A DNA stretch of 64,000 bases, taken from positions 11,760,501 through 11,824,500 of the forward strand of contig SMMW01000001.1 in assembly GCA_004794655.1 (NCBI GenBank), read 5' to 3'. The position numbers and the translations under genes are program-made. The stretch is from Marisa cornuarietis. Taxonomy: Eukaryota; Mollusca; Gastropoda; Architaenioglossa; Ampullariidae. Under the pieces are notes generated by a model. The model was not told the origin of the DNA and did no database searches. It worked only from the letters and a program-made list of their open reading frames with translations. Shown here piece after piece: positions 51,544-63,841 of this stretch. The first letter of the stretch is position 1, and the number at the start of each line of letters is the position of its first letter.

Positions 51544-54500
51544 AGTGTCTTCACAGCTTCCATTTGCAAAGTGATGGTTGAGCGTGAAAAACTGTATGAA
51601 GTGGGATTTTTAGGTTGGAAAGTTTTCAGTAGTTTTTTTTTTAAGCTTGAGAAGTGATTAAATGTGAATGCTTGTGCCTATCTGTTATACAAGCTGACTT
51701 TAATAATCTTCTTTGATGAAAATCTCTCACAGACTAACACTCCATGGCTTTAATTGCAATTTTTATAGGCATGTTTGAACAGTGTGATATTCAAAAGTAC
51801 AGTATATGTACAGCTATATTTCTGCATTTGTTTTACTTTATTGAACCTGCAGAAGCATTATTAAAAGTCTAGTGGGGTGCAGTTTGTTTTTTTAAATCTC
51901 ATAATGGCTCGAGCTTAGTGCAAGATATTTGTCCCAAAATCTGGGTGTCAACCTCTTGCATTGAACTTTACCCAGTCATGAAAAAAAATACACCCCACTA
52001 CACCTTCAAGTCCAGAGTGTATGGCATGTATTGCATTTGCAATGTGAGAGAAAAGTGTGGCTTCTGGTCATAAATATTAGAATGATTTATTTGTAGATTG
52101 ACAGATCACAGAATATTTTATCTTTTTGGTCATTCATTTTGACTTAAACATGTAAAATATAGCCCTTTGATAATATGGGAACTATTAAAAGGACACTTTT
52201 CTGTATGTATCAATGCAGCTCGTCAGAACTGACATGGCTGTGAATCATAACTTTTATAAATTATAAATGCATATGCAAATGCTTCCATATGCTTGTTTTA
52301 AATAATGTCGAGGGGAGGGGGACTAAAATATAGTGCTGGTCTGTATGTATTGAGAAGTCATACGGTGCAGTGCACATTTTTTATTCTGCAGGATGTCTAA
52401 AATCACATCATAGGAAGCTGCTAAAAAGCTTTAAATAGTCGGTTTGATTTGTTTTTAAAGTGTTGATATTAACCAGGGCCAAGAATCTCTCACTAGTCAT
52501 ATTTTTTTGATAATTATTGTGATGTTATCCGTTACTATTGTGGGTCATTTCTATATTTTTCCAGAGTAGATATTAATTTTTTTTTAAATAAAAATCGTGT
52601 TATTAACCATTATCCTGAAAGAGTATTCTTCTGCGTAAAAATCAGCTGTGATGTTGCTAAAGCTGTCATAATTATTTACCCATGTACAGGCTTTTGTTTT
52701 GTTTTGCTTTTTTTGTTTTGGTTCATGTTTGACATGGTTTAAAGAGTGTTTATATCTGTGTTAAAAAAAGTGATTAATCTTGACATGAGCATAGTAGTGT
52801 ATATTTTTAGAGGGATCAAGAAGGATCTCGTTCATGAAGTTTAAGAATTTTTGTCTGCGGTGGTCTGAATGATACTATCAAATGGTTTGATAATGAGGAC
52901 AGCTATTTCATAGTTTCTGCAGAGAAATATAACCCCAAGGCTGTGCTTATACTTGCAATTACAAAAGCATAGCTATTTCTTGGTCCAATTGGTGCAATGG
53001 ATATATGTTGGTTTAGGCCTTATGCTCTTTGGTCAGAAGAACAAAATAGGTGATCCGTAACTGTTCTGATCAGCTGCAGTAAAAAGGATGCAGGGAAAAG
53101 ATTTGTCTTCAGAAAAGCTAATTCTCATTTCTGGCTAATCGGATTATCAGATTAATTTTTGACTATCTGACATTCAGCTTTATTAATAGGCAGGACCAAG
53201 CTGTTGGCAAATTTAGAACAAAATTATTTCAACATATTTTTAGTCCTTTTGGCTCACTTTTTGGGAGTCTAAAGTTTTCATCTACAGAAACACTTGTAGA
53301 AATGATAAGTACTTGCTTGATAAGCAAGAAAACCACAACCATATCACCATACTGCCTCTTACCTCAGATTATATATGAAACAGATATTCTGGAAATACTT
53401 GCTTTTGTACAGTTTTTCCTTATTCAAATGTTTTTATTTTCTGTCTTTAATCATTTTCGCATACTGTGGTATTTAGCAACTTTTCTGACACATCCAGAGG
53501 AAGACAAACATGCAGTAAATTAAAATTGCATTTTTGTGCTTTCAAATATTTAAAAATATTCATTTAACATATTTTAACATTTCGAAATATTATTTGTGGG
53601 TATATGGCCCATTTTGGGGGAGACAAAGCTGCAGAATTTGAGCCAAGTTGATGCTCACAAAATCTGAAGAAAAACCTAATGGGATATCAGTGTTTTGGGG
53701 GGATTGTTTCGCGTTTCCAAAACCCATGTTAGAGACTTTTGATCATCTTATATGATGCACCAGCATGCTGTATTCGGACATATTAACCTGTGGAATTTTT
53801 CATTTTCTCAATTCTGGCTGTTCTTAGTGCTATCAACAAAATATAAAAAAAATTACTATTAAAGCCCACTGATACTCTAAAGGTTTTTACCACGCTTTTA
53901 ATTTGCAGATTACAAATGAAATTCACGTTAGATATATCTACGAAATGAATCAAGAGCTACCTTCATCACATTTGTCACAATATGCTTTTTAATTTGAATT
54001 TATTTTAAGTCAGTGAGCCAGGATAAAGATACTATTTTTTGCTTTTAGTGAGTATTTATGTACATGCTGAGAATTTGTAATGATAATTTTGTTATGCTTT
54101 AAATGTGAATAGTTACTTTTGACATGCAAGTATTGCTTGCTTTATCTTTTAAAAGAAATCAAAACTACCATTTAAAACCCGACACAATAGTGTGAAAAAT
54201 GCATATTCCTTCGTGACATATGAGAGGATATAAACTTACTGGAAATGAATAATGTACTTCGTAATTTTGAGTGCATTAGCATTAATACATGGTGACCCAA
54301 GGTTGCATGGTGATTATAAGCAAGCACACAATTAAGTCTTATATAACCAATAAGAAACTGTTACATTTATTGTTTTTTATAAAGCGCAGCACATTAGATT
54401 TCACCTTTATGTTAATTATTTTTAATAATGAACAAATATGAGATTACTTTACTGTAGTCGCATTCCACAGATTGTTTTGCAGATGCATATATGGCCTCAT

Positions 54501-57449
54501 TGTGAACTGATGTGTGATTTTTTGTGAAAGTGAAGTCCTTTCAGGTATTAACTTTTGGTTGTTGGATTGAATCGTCCTTTACTTTTGTGCATTAACCCAT
54601 CATTAACTCATTCAGTATGGACATATCGATCTGAGTTGTAGCTATCAAGGCCTTTGCACATGCAGATGAGAATTGTATAGGAAGAGTTAATATAGCGGTA
54701 TTTGTGATGTACCATTTTATATTTCATCCCCTAGGTTTATGTTCCCTAGGTTATGTATTGAGTGACAAATTGTGTGCTGTTGATCTAAGAGAGTAGAGAA
54801 AAAAAAGTTATTGTGACAAGCTAAACCGGTTAAAATATTTTTATAAATGCGAGATCTTAAACAACACACCAAGCTGGCACCAAGAAAAGTGTCTCATACT
54901 GCCTCACCCACACCAACGATCTATATTAGGGGATGTCCTTTACCCCTCCCCCACCACCTTTTAATACATGTTTACCCAAGCTTTTTATTTTCAAAGCGAG
55001 TTAAAAGTAATCTTCCTATGTAGCATATTTATGTAGATCATGCTTATAAGTGAAATGACTTGCAGTGAGAAGCAGAAAAACCATACATGGTGCACACTGC
55101 CAGCATACAAGCCAGTGTTGCCTGTTTTTGTAGCATCAGTTTTGTCCTTACTTGTTAAATACATTTATAATAATTTAATTAAGAATAAAGACCAGCATAC
55201 TTCATTCCATGAGCACAGAGATACTTGAAATAATAAAAATGTTTGTGAGCTGCTGGTTTTCTTTGAAATAGATTTTGCATAGGATCATAAGAAAAGCTTT
55301 GTCAACCTCTTTTTTTCTGAGTGGTCTACAGGTGGTAACAGCTTATTAAAATTGTCTTTGCTGTCCATAAACAGTAGATCGAGATTACTGTTACAGAAGA
55401 GAGTGTGTGTTTTCACTAGAGCAAAAGAAGTGCCTCATGAAAGAAAGTGGGTTCTTTTAAAGTGATGGAATATATGTGTTCTTTTAAGAATTAGGGATTA
55501 TTTCTGTCCAATGATTAGGTATTAAGTTTGATATATATTCTGAGTAGTTTACGTGGATCATAACCGAAGACAAATGATAGCTAGTAATGAAATAGTGGAT
55601 GAAGTTGTTGTAAGCATGAATTTCTTTGCACTTGGAGGGTTATTCACATTGTATGGTTATTTTGACTAATAATAAAATGGCCAAAAAACCATTCTCTTGT
55701 ATTTCAAATTTTTTCAAGAGTTTCTAAGGGCAAACGGTCCCACTTCTTTGTGGGTAATATGGGGGCAGATAAAGGCTAAGGAAGTAAACCCCTACATCAA
55801 ATTATAATGCTAACACTGCATCAGTAGATGATCGAAATATTGGCCAGGCCCCAGTATCCATATGTTCACGACCAGGCCAGCCCACTGGCTGTAGTTCACT
55901 CGGAGAGGAGGAAGGCTGCCACCTAGTGCAAAAACTCAAAGGACATTGGATATTTTCTGCAGAGAAAATTTCATGCCGACAGTCAAGGCCTGGATCAACA
56001 ATTGCATTCGTGCCATCTGCAGTCCACAGATGAATCATCAGTGGTGTGTGTGTGATGCTGTATTAGAATGGTCTTGAAGTAAGTTTTTGTTTTTTCATTT
56101 AGATTGTGTCGCTTTCTCTTATGTTCCAACTTGCTCATATATTTCTCCCACCTGCTTTTTTTTTAAACTTGCTCATATTTTCACCTTAGAACTTATTTTT
56201 TAACTAGAACGTTACATAGTAACTGACCACCTTTCCCATGCTAAATTGAGCACTGGGACTAATAAAATTGGTCCCTGGATGGCTGGATCTTTCTTGTCTT
56301 GGATAGCTCTCCCTTGCGGCAGAAGAAATGGTGGTTTACTGACCGTTGATCGTCGTTGTCTGGAACCTTGCATCAAGACACGAAACGTGCTCTGTAAGGA
56401 GTTGGAACTAGCGCTCACGCATACCTTCTCCTTGCACTAGTATGCACTCCCCTGTCACCCGCAGGCTTGAGGTTATCACAGATAAGAACCAGCCTAGCTC
56501 TGTGACCAGAGTAACGTATATTGCTGCCCAGAGTAGAACGACGTCTTGCAAGGGATAGAGATTACTCTTCTTTACATTATTTTTAAAAAGGGCTGCACGC
56601 CTCTTGTCTGGTGGTGATGAAGAAGACGAGTTTTTATAGTCTCTCGCGCTTTCCTGCAATAATCCATTTCCTTGTATCCTCATCGCGGGGGAAGTGTACA
56701 CCCCTGATCCTGCTGGATCACACTATACAACATTTATTAAGTATTTTTGTTGAGAAGGTTTTAAACTCACTCTACTATGTACATGTTCCTCTTTCGATCT
56801 TTACTTCACACACACGCAGCGACACTCCCCTAGGTTTCTCTTCGCTGTAGGCGCCATATGGGTGGTAACTCTAGGCCAGAAATACGGAGTTTTTGTTCTT
56901 ACTGGTCCATGCTTCATTTTGGCGATCAGAAACAATCTCAACAACATAGATCTCAGTTATCTTGTCGATTCAGATGGCACTAAAAACTGAACACTGTGGA
57001 CCAGGTGTACCGATCGACGAATGCCCTGACTTGCTGGTATGTATTTGTCAATTTTCAGACTTAGGAGGAATAATCTATTAATCGCAGGGAAAGAGTTTTG
57101 TTAAGGAAGGTAGAAAAAAGTTTTGGCATATTCCAACCGTTTTTTTTCACACAAAACAGTATTGTTGTCTTACTCAATTATTATTTTCGTCCAGCAAAAA
57201 TATATCAGATGTACACATGACCATATACTGTATACATCAGGTTCCAAAATAAAGATTTTATTCCTTTTCCTAATTAGGCCTGTAAGGTTTGATGTGAGCG
57301 AGAGTTACTTGCCCTTACTTGAGGTAAACAAACACGATCAAGACTAAGCGGCTGTGTACTGTCAGTGAGACAGCATCGCATTTTTAAGCATTTAAAAGCT
57401 GTTTTCACACGATTTTTTTCTGTGAAAAATACATGGTCATATTATGTGG
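51544..57449 (+). other. SLC35B2 3' UTR and downstream intergenic DNA
   Basis: AT-rich DNA without a convincing gene. Candidate SLC35B2 poly(A) signals include AATAAA at 52587-52592, with others near 55672. A TTAACTC...GAGTTAA pair bounds 54603-54690 and may be a tiny TTAA-type MITE. At 55800-56900 the base composition is less AT-rich and short ORFs appear on both strands, but none has a motif I know. Confidence 0.45.
52587..52592 (+). terminator. Possible SLC35B2 polyadenylation signal
   Basis: AATAAA about 1.04 kb past the stop, after a T-rich stretch. Confidence 0.4.
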
Positions 57450-57845
57450 AATTCTCCCCCGTGTGACCCCGGGGTATACTTGCTTAGTGAGCATTGTAAG
57501 AATAGGGTCCCTGCTGTCCAGCCAGGGATGTCGTAAGAGGCGACTAAGGTGGACACCTCACCTAGAGGTAAATTAGGTTGTGGTAGGGCTAACAACCCCA
57601 CCATATAACAAAATAAACGTTACAGAAACCAAAACCAGAGCACTCGTTACGGATGGTGAAGGCAATGAAACACACCAGGTAACTGGACTTATGACAGACG
57701 ACAGTCAAACCCGAGAGGGAGCTGGCTCCCTGATGGTGGATTTACTTAAGCCAAAGCAGAAGTTGAGGGTGGGGTGCTGGAACGTCCAGACCTTGTATCA
57801 GACTGGCAGGTCGCCCCAAATAGTCAAGGAGTTTGACAAGTACTA
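57450..57845 (+). mobile_element. RTE-like LINE 5' end
   Basis: The leader block AGGGATGTCGTAAGAGGCGA followed by GGTTGTGGTAGGGCTAACAA is a conserved 5' signature of this LINE group. An open frame then leads into the start of the endonuclease (LRVGCWNVQTLYQTGRSPQI at about 57762-57825). The copy stops abruptly at about 57845, where the TTCGTCAC-type repeat begins. It lacks the rest of the endonuclease and the RT. Confidence 0.78.
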
Positions 57846-58583
57846 AGTCAAATCGTCACAAGCCCAAAAGGCAAATTGAGCACCATGTAAATATTATTAA
57901 AAGAGCCATACGTTGTTCGAACATTATAAATACACATGCTCAGCTGCTTATTTTAAACAGACCCATTTGTAACCACCATGTTACTGAACAAAAGGTCATA
58001 GGTCATTTCGTCACAAGACTTTCGTCACTACCATTTCGTCCCACACTAAAAGTCAATTCGTCACACCATGAACGTCTTGGTCCCACTGGTCCATTTCGTC
58101 ACAAGACAGAAAAGTCAAATCATCACAAGCCCAAAAGGCGACTCGAGCACTAATGTAACAAGTAGCTATTAGCGTCAAATATGATTAAAAGAGCCATATG
58201 TTGCTTGAACAATATAGATACGCAGGCTCAGCTGCTTATTTCAAACAAAGCCATGAGAATAAATGAAGCAACCATGTTACTGAACAAAATGGTCGCTTGG
58301 CAATACGCACGCCGAGAACGATCGATCTTACAATGGCAAATACATGTGATTTTTCTCTTTTAAACAATCTTTTACATGAAAGTTTTGTCATTATTTTATT
58401 GTGAAGTTGTATTTTGACTTTTTTTTGCTTATTATTATTATATGCAGAGACTTCGCTGATTGGGCTTGTGACGATTTGACTTTTCTGTCTTGTGATGAAA
58501 TGGACCATACGTGTGACGAAATGGACATACGTGTGACGAATTGACTTTGGGTGTGGGACGAAATGGTCTTGTGACGAAATGAC
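57842..58583. mobile_element. TTCGTCAC-type inverted-repeat element with a partial direct copy
   Basis: From 58001 the sequence GGTCATTTCGTCACAAGAC and several further TTCGTCAC blocks run inward. The same series occurs inverted and ends at 58583 (GTCTTGTGACGAAATGAC), giving arms of about 100-130 bp. An internal segment (58099-58290, AGTCAAATCATCACAAGCCC to the ACCATGTTACTGAACAAAA block) is also present as a diverged direct copy just outside the left arm (57842-57995). No transposase or long ORF is visible. It looks like a non-autonomous DNA transposon in partial tandem; family unknown. Confidence 0.72.
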
Positions 58584-58619
58584 AGGCTCCCTGGTATCTA
58601 TTTTAGAAAACATTCCATA

Positions 58620-61600
58620 ACTCATTGACATTTGTGAAATAAAAAATGGTTTGTTAATTAGTAAATACTTTTGTAACCTCGAGAAAAGAAACTATGTCAA
58701 TAAAAGAATTATGAAACTCACTAAAGATGATGGAAGTTGTACTACAGATGCAGAGGAAATAAGGAATGAGACTAAATTATTTTTTGAAAGGCTATATCAA
58801 AAGGGAGAAGTAGACCAGTGTGAAATAGAGGAGCTAGTTAACGGTATTCCTAGACTGCCCGTCATTGTGGCAGAAGCTCATGAAGGTGAAATAACCATAG
58901 AAGAAGTAGGAAACATCCTCAAGAATATGAAAAATGGGAAAAGTCCAGGAAACGATGGGTTTACAGCAGAATGTTTTGTTTTTCTGGAAGAAATTAGGGT
59001 CATTTATCATAAGGTCACTCAACGAGGCCTTCAGAGATGGGGAACTTTCACATCCCCAGAAGGAAGGCCTCATTACTTGTCTACCTAAGGGAGACAAGGC
59101 TAGAGAATTTATTAAAAACTGGAGGCCGATATCACTCTTAAATGTTGTCTATAAAATAGGTTCAAAATGTATAGCCACACGTATTAAAAAAGTACTACCA
59201 TTACTTGTCGTGGATGACCAAACAGGATTTATGGCTAATAGATACATTGGGGACAATATTAGATTTATATATGACCTGATAGTATACCTTAACCACCAAA
59301 ATTTACCAGGTTTACTGCTTAGTTTGGATTTTGAGAAAGCGTTTGATACCATAGACTGGTCCTTTATGCACAAAGTATTAAAGACATTTGGATTTGGGAC
59401 TGATATCTGTAACTGGATAAAAACATTCTACCAAAACATCAAGTCAGCTGTTATGGTTAATGGAAGAATATCAGATTGGTTCGAAATAAAACGTGGATGT
59501 AGGCAAGGTGACCCAATATCGCCGTACCTATTTATACTTTGTGCTGAAGTCTTAGCAGTAATGATAAAGAAGAATGTTAGTATAAAAGGTATTAGAATAA
59601 ATCAAAAAGAACACAAAACATTACAGTTTGCCGATGACACACAAATCTTTATGGAGGGGGGCGAATTATCTTTTAACAGCACTTTGGTTACATTGGATAA
59701 ATACAATAGAATGTCAGGACTGCAGATAAATTTTGAAAAAACAGAAGCTATCTGGTTAGGTAATAGAAAAAATTCCCCCATAAAATATGCCCCACACCTG
59801 AAGTTTAAATGGAACCCAGCAGAATTTAAAGTATTAGGGATATGGCTAAGCACTAAGTTAGAAACATGTTACACTCTAAACTTTAAGGAAAAATATGTTG
59901 AAACAAGAAATTTAATGAAATCCTGGCTTAAAAGAGTTATTACACCAATGGGAAGAGTGGCTGTGCTAAAATCATTAATACTATCTTAATTTATTTATTT
60001 ATGGATACTGCTGCCCAACCCCCCTATCTAAGATATACAAGAACTGCAAAAGCAATGCTTTAACTTTGTGTGGGATGGAAAACCTGATCGAATAAACAGA
60101 ACAGCTGTAGTGAAAACTGTTCGTAATGGTGGCTTAAGTATACCTAACATTTATCAGTATATAAAAGTGCTAAAGTTAATATGGATTAAAAAGCTAAATG
60201 TCACTAAACACCAATGGAAAGATGTTGTGATAAAGATATATCCAAAACTCGTAGATCTAGATAAATATGGCCCAAATATGTACCATGACACACAACATAA
60301 AAATAACTTCTGGAAAGATGCATTAAATGCCTATAAGGAATTCTTTTATTGTGTTAAGCCAGAAACATCAGAGGAGGTGATGGCAGAACCAATACACTGT
60401 TGTTGTTGTTGTTGTTGTTGTTGTCGGTCACTCAAATGGATACGCCTGCCTCTTGTACAAATGATGCTGTGCGCCGCAGGTCCTCCAGACTGCCGTGTAG
60501 CTTCCTTGATACCGGCGTCTCATCAGTCCAGATGCGGTGTCTGAGGTCTTCGTGCATGGGGCATTCTTGCAGTAGATGTTTTGTTGTCTGGCTGCCTGTC
60601 TGGCACGGGCATCTGTCCGTCTGGCCGATCCGGAGTTTGGTGTATAGGTGGTGATTGAGACGGTTGTGGCCTGTCCTCAGTCTGAAAATAATGACCTGTT
60701 CGGCCCTTGTGAGCAGGTAGTATGGGTCGTTCTGGTTGAAAAGTGGGTGCTGCTGTAGCCATTTGTTATCCTGTTTGGCCTTGATGATGGTTTTGACTTC
60801 ATTGAAGGTGGTGGACTTGTCTTGCTGCTCTTTTGTGGATCCTTCCTTGGCAAGAGTGTCTGCGGCTTCGTTGCCAAATACACCGCAGTGGGAGGGAATC
60901 CACTGTAAGACGACTGTGTGGTTTTAATACACTTAAACAGTAGATTTCAGCTTGACAAAAAGATTATTTTCTTCAAAAACTGGGTTAGTAGAGGGTTATA
61001 TAGCATTCAACATTTTTATAATGAATCTGGAGTACTTTTTTTCCTTGGGTGAAATTAATGCCAAGTATGGAACCACAATAGACATAGTTACATACATGGG
61101 ATGTGCTAAAATAATTAAAAAATTTATTCAGTCAATGGGCACTACAATTAGGAACAACACTGTTCTAGAAACACCAAAAACGATTAAACTAATCCATTCC
61201 ATAAAGAAAGGTGCCAAATATTATTACGAAATATTGACAGAAAGCACAATCAGACCCAAATGTTGTGATGTGGGAAAACAAAATGGGTGCCCAATCACCC
61301 TGGAAAATAATCTTTTCAAAGGTTCAAGGAATAAAAGATATCAAACTGAGATGGTTTCAATGCAGAATTACCCATAGAATTCTAGGTACAAACTCCCTGG
61401 CAGAATATATGGGGCTAGAAGTTAGTAATAAATGCACTCTCTGTGGCAATGAAAGGGAGACAATTGAACATCTATTTTGGCGCTGTAAGGTAACCAAACT
61501 ATTTTGGACAAGTCTAGAAAAGGCAATAAGGGAAAAATGCTCTAATAATAATAAATTAACACTTAACGAATCTGTAATACTATTCTGATATGAAGCAAAC

Positions 61601-61835
61601 TGTCCAATGGATAATTATTAATACGTTAGAGAATATACTACTAGAAGCAAAGTTTTTTTATCTATAAATGTAAACTAAAACAGCCAGTCTTTAGACTTTT
61701 TATTCTGCAACTAAATAGAAAATACAAGATTGAGGAATTCAACGCACTTGTTAACATGAAATTGCAGGAATTTATAATGCACTGGTCTGATTATATGAAT
61801 CTTATAAGTTTAACTGGAACTATATAACTTCACAA
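58620..61835 (+). mobile_element. Tx1/L1-like LINE ORF2, interrupted
   Basis: Begins 5'-truncated with ISKYFCNLEKRNYVNKRIMK. A frame at 58651-59088 runs to NGKSPGNDGFTAECF, then a frameshift near 58975 into the 351-codon RT frame (58934-59989). That frame has WRPISLLNVVYKIGSK, QTGFMANRYIGDNIR, LLSLDFEKAFDTIDW (motif A), GCRQGDPISPYLFILC (B) and LQFADDTQIFM (C, intact DD), and stops at 59989. Thumb-side coding follows (60068-60390: CFNFVWDGKPDRINR, GGLSIPNIYQYIKVLKLIW). After the nested insertion at 60399-60925 the C terminus continues (61265-61588: ITHRILGTNSLAEYMGL, CTLCGNERETIEHLFWRC) and fades by 61835. The endonuclease is missing. Dead, but the RT core is still open. Confidence 0.9.
60399..60925 (-). 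mobile_element. RNase H-LINE 3' fragment nested in the Tx1/L1-like element
   Basis: 527 bp on the minus strand: the end of an RNase H domain (LQWIPSHCGVFGNEAADTLA), then FNEVKTIIKAKQDNKWLQQH, LRTGHNRLNHHLYTKL and CPCQTGSQTTKHLLQECPM, ending in a (CAA)n tail (TTG repeats at about 60399-60424). AATACACT at 60391-60398 and 60926-60933 is an 8-bp target duplication. LINE coding sense is found on both sides. Confidence 0.9.
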
Positions 61836-62169
61836 CTTCTAGAAAACACATAAATGAGGAAGGCATCTCTCTAAGCAGATTATTTTATCGTAGTATATCG
61901 AACTGGTGGAAAGGATAATGAAGAATAAGTGGTTACAACTTTTATATGTATGAAAATAAATTGACCACTTCCTGTGGATCAGGAACAGTTGTACATTGTG
62001 TGCTTGTGTTTCACAGCTATATTACCAATGTAAGTAGGTACAGCGTTTTGTAATTGTAATAGTACACGAGGGCATTGTCTTTTTGCCTTTCTCTAGTTTT
62101 TTTTTTTTCGTTCAAAGTGATTTACCTGAGCATAACTGATATATGTTGTCTGGTGTAAATTACATGTCA
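61836..62169. other. Spacer between LINE and hAT element
   Basis: LINE 3' tail or unrelated AT-rich DNA; nothing else recognised. Confidence 0.4.
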
Positions 62170-63841
62170 CAGAGGTATTTCTAGGCTGCGGCCTTGCGGG
62201 ATTCCCGCAAAATTTCGCTGAGGGGCGCATAGTCTGAAAGACAGCGCGACCATGCGCCCGCAAAAATCCCGTGGCTGACGCACTTTTGAACATGCGATGC
62301 GGCACTTCAAAAATAATTGTTGTCATTCTTCGCGCTGGTTTGAAACCGACCCACTAGAATCGATGCTAATGACTGGACAGTTTTCAAACTGACCAGTCGT
62401 TGTCCATCTGATGCAACCTGCTCCAAATTTCGCGCTAGGAAGTAAATTGTTGACGCGCCCACAGCGAAAGCATTTGGGACGGGAGAGATCAAAGGGTAGT
62501 GGAAGCAAGCGAGTTGAAAATGAAGTGAACACGGCTGTCAACTCTGTTTGACTTTTCGTTCACGACCAGAGCAGCAGAAGATGCCCCGGAAAGTAGAAAT
62601 CGACAAGAACAGAAAGAAACAGAAACTCGTCAGAGTGTGCCGCACACATTGTTGGAACTGAAAATGTAGACGAGTCGAAAGATGGCGAAATAGACAAATA
62701 GAGACAGAGACCGCACATAAAAAACCACGCATCTAGTCAGCGTGAATGGCTCAAGAAATGGCCTTGCATAATGAACGAGGAGGAAGGCATGAGATATAAA
62801 GTTGCCTAAAACAATCAGAATAACGCGTTTACAATTAAGCCCGGGTGTGTTAAATTAAGCACCGAACGAGGACGCTGCAGAGACATTCAGACTTCCAACC
62901 ACACACACTCTTTGGAGGCTGAAATTCTTCAATTCGAATTTATTTCTGTCCTCGACCTTTCCGGAACTTATGCCAGCGGTATTATATAACACTTAGAAAT
63001 AATGTGTTGCGAACTTGATACAACATCACAGGACAGAAGCTGTCAGGGTTGCTTTTGCGACAGTGTGCAAGAACATTAATGACAGGTTCCCAAAAGATGC
63101 AGGTGATGTTGCCTCTGCATTTTCAGTTCTTTTCATGCGCCCCATCTTTTTCCTGTCTGCAGAAGACAGAACTCCCCATGGAGACTTAAATATCTTAACA
63201 TATTTCTTTTGAAAACCAGCACAAGTGGGCGGAAAATTCAGTAAAATCTTGTTTGACAAAGCAGCATGTTTAGAGGAATGGATTGTGGTCAAAGAAACTG
63301 TAACGCAGAATGCATATCAGAGAGATTCCACAAGCTGTTATTTGACTTTCACAGGGATTCATTTCCCAATTTGCTGGTTCTTGGAAAGCTGTGCCTCCTT
63401 ATGCTATACCACAATGCAGGCTGTGAGAGGGGGCTTTGGCCATCAAAAACTAATAATCTTCTTGTATAAGTTGCTTTGAGGAGAAACATTTAAACCCCTG
63501 CACTAATGAAAAGTGTCTAAACATTAGCTCATAGCTCAATGAGACAGACATAAAGACTAATTGGTTTGCAAATTTAGGATGCTATGATCACACTGATGAT
63601 GATGAAAGATAATTTATCAGTATAAAAGAAAAAGATATCTATGTGATTAATCTTCAATTTCTTGTGATATAATAAAATTTCATGTGATTAATAAAGTATT
63701 TTGTTGTATACAAAATATTTATCGGAAAAGCAGTGAAAATGTGTTTGTTTCAAGGGACCCCTTGTTTCATTTGAAGGCCCCTTTTTTTTCCATCGAGAGG
63801 GCCCCAGGGCCCCTCTTTTTGAAATCCTAGAATTACCTCTG
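62170..63841 (+). mobile_element. hAT-superfamily DNA transposon, decayed, about 1.67 kb
   Basis: The left end CAGAGGTATTTCTAGG (62170) and the right end CCTAGAATTACCTCTG (to 63841) are inverted repeats. TGTCA touches both ends (62165-62169 and 63842-63846). A C-terminal hAT dimerisation motif survives on the plus strand near 63350-63460: FPNLLVLGKLCLLMLYHNAG then CERGLWPS. Just upstream are FSKILFDKAACLEEWIVVKE and AVRVAFATVCKNINDRFPKD in other frames. The catalytic core is missing or unreadable. Confidence 0.78.

Noticed and set aside
54603..54690. TTAACTC...GAGTTAA as a MITE
   Set aside because: Only about 7 bp pair at the ends and the interior arms do not match; could be chance in AT-rich DNA.
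55802..56418. Minus-strand ORFs of 68-78 codons as a small gene
   Set aside because: No shared motif, no splice signals joining them, and composition does not favour coding; left as unclassified.
60068..60544. Cys-rich protein tail (run of Cys codons) on the plus strand
   Set aside because: It is translation of the (TTG)n tail of the nested LINE, not a real protein.
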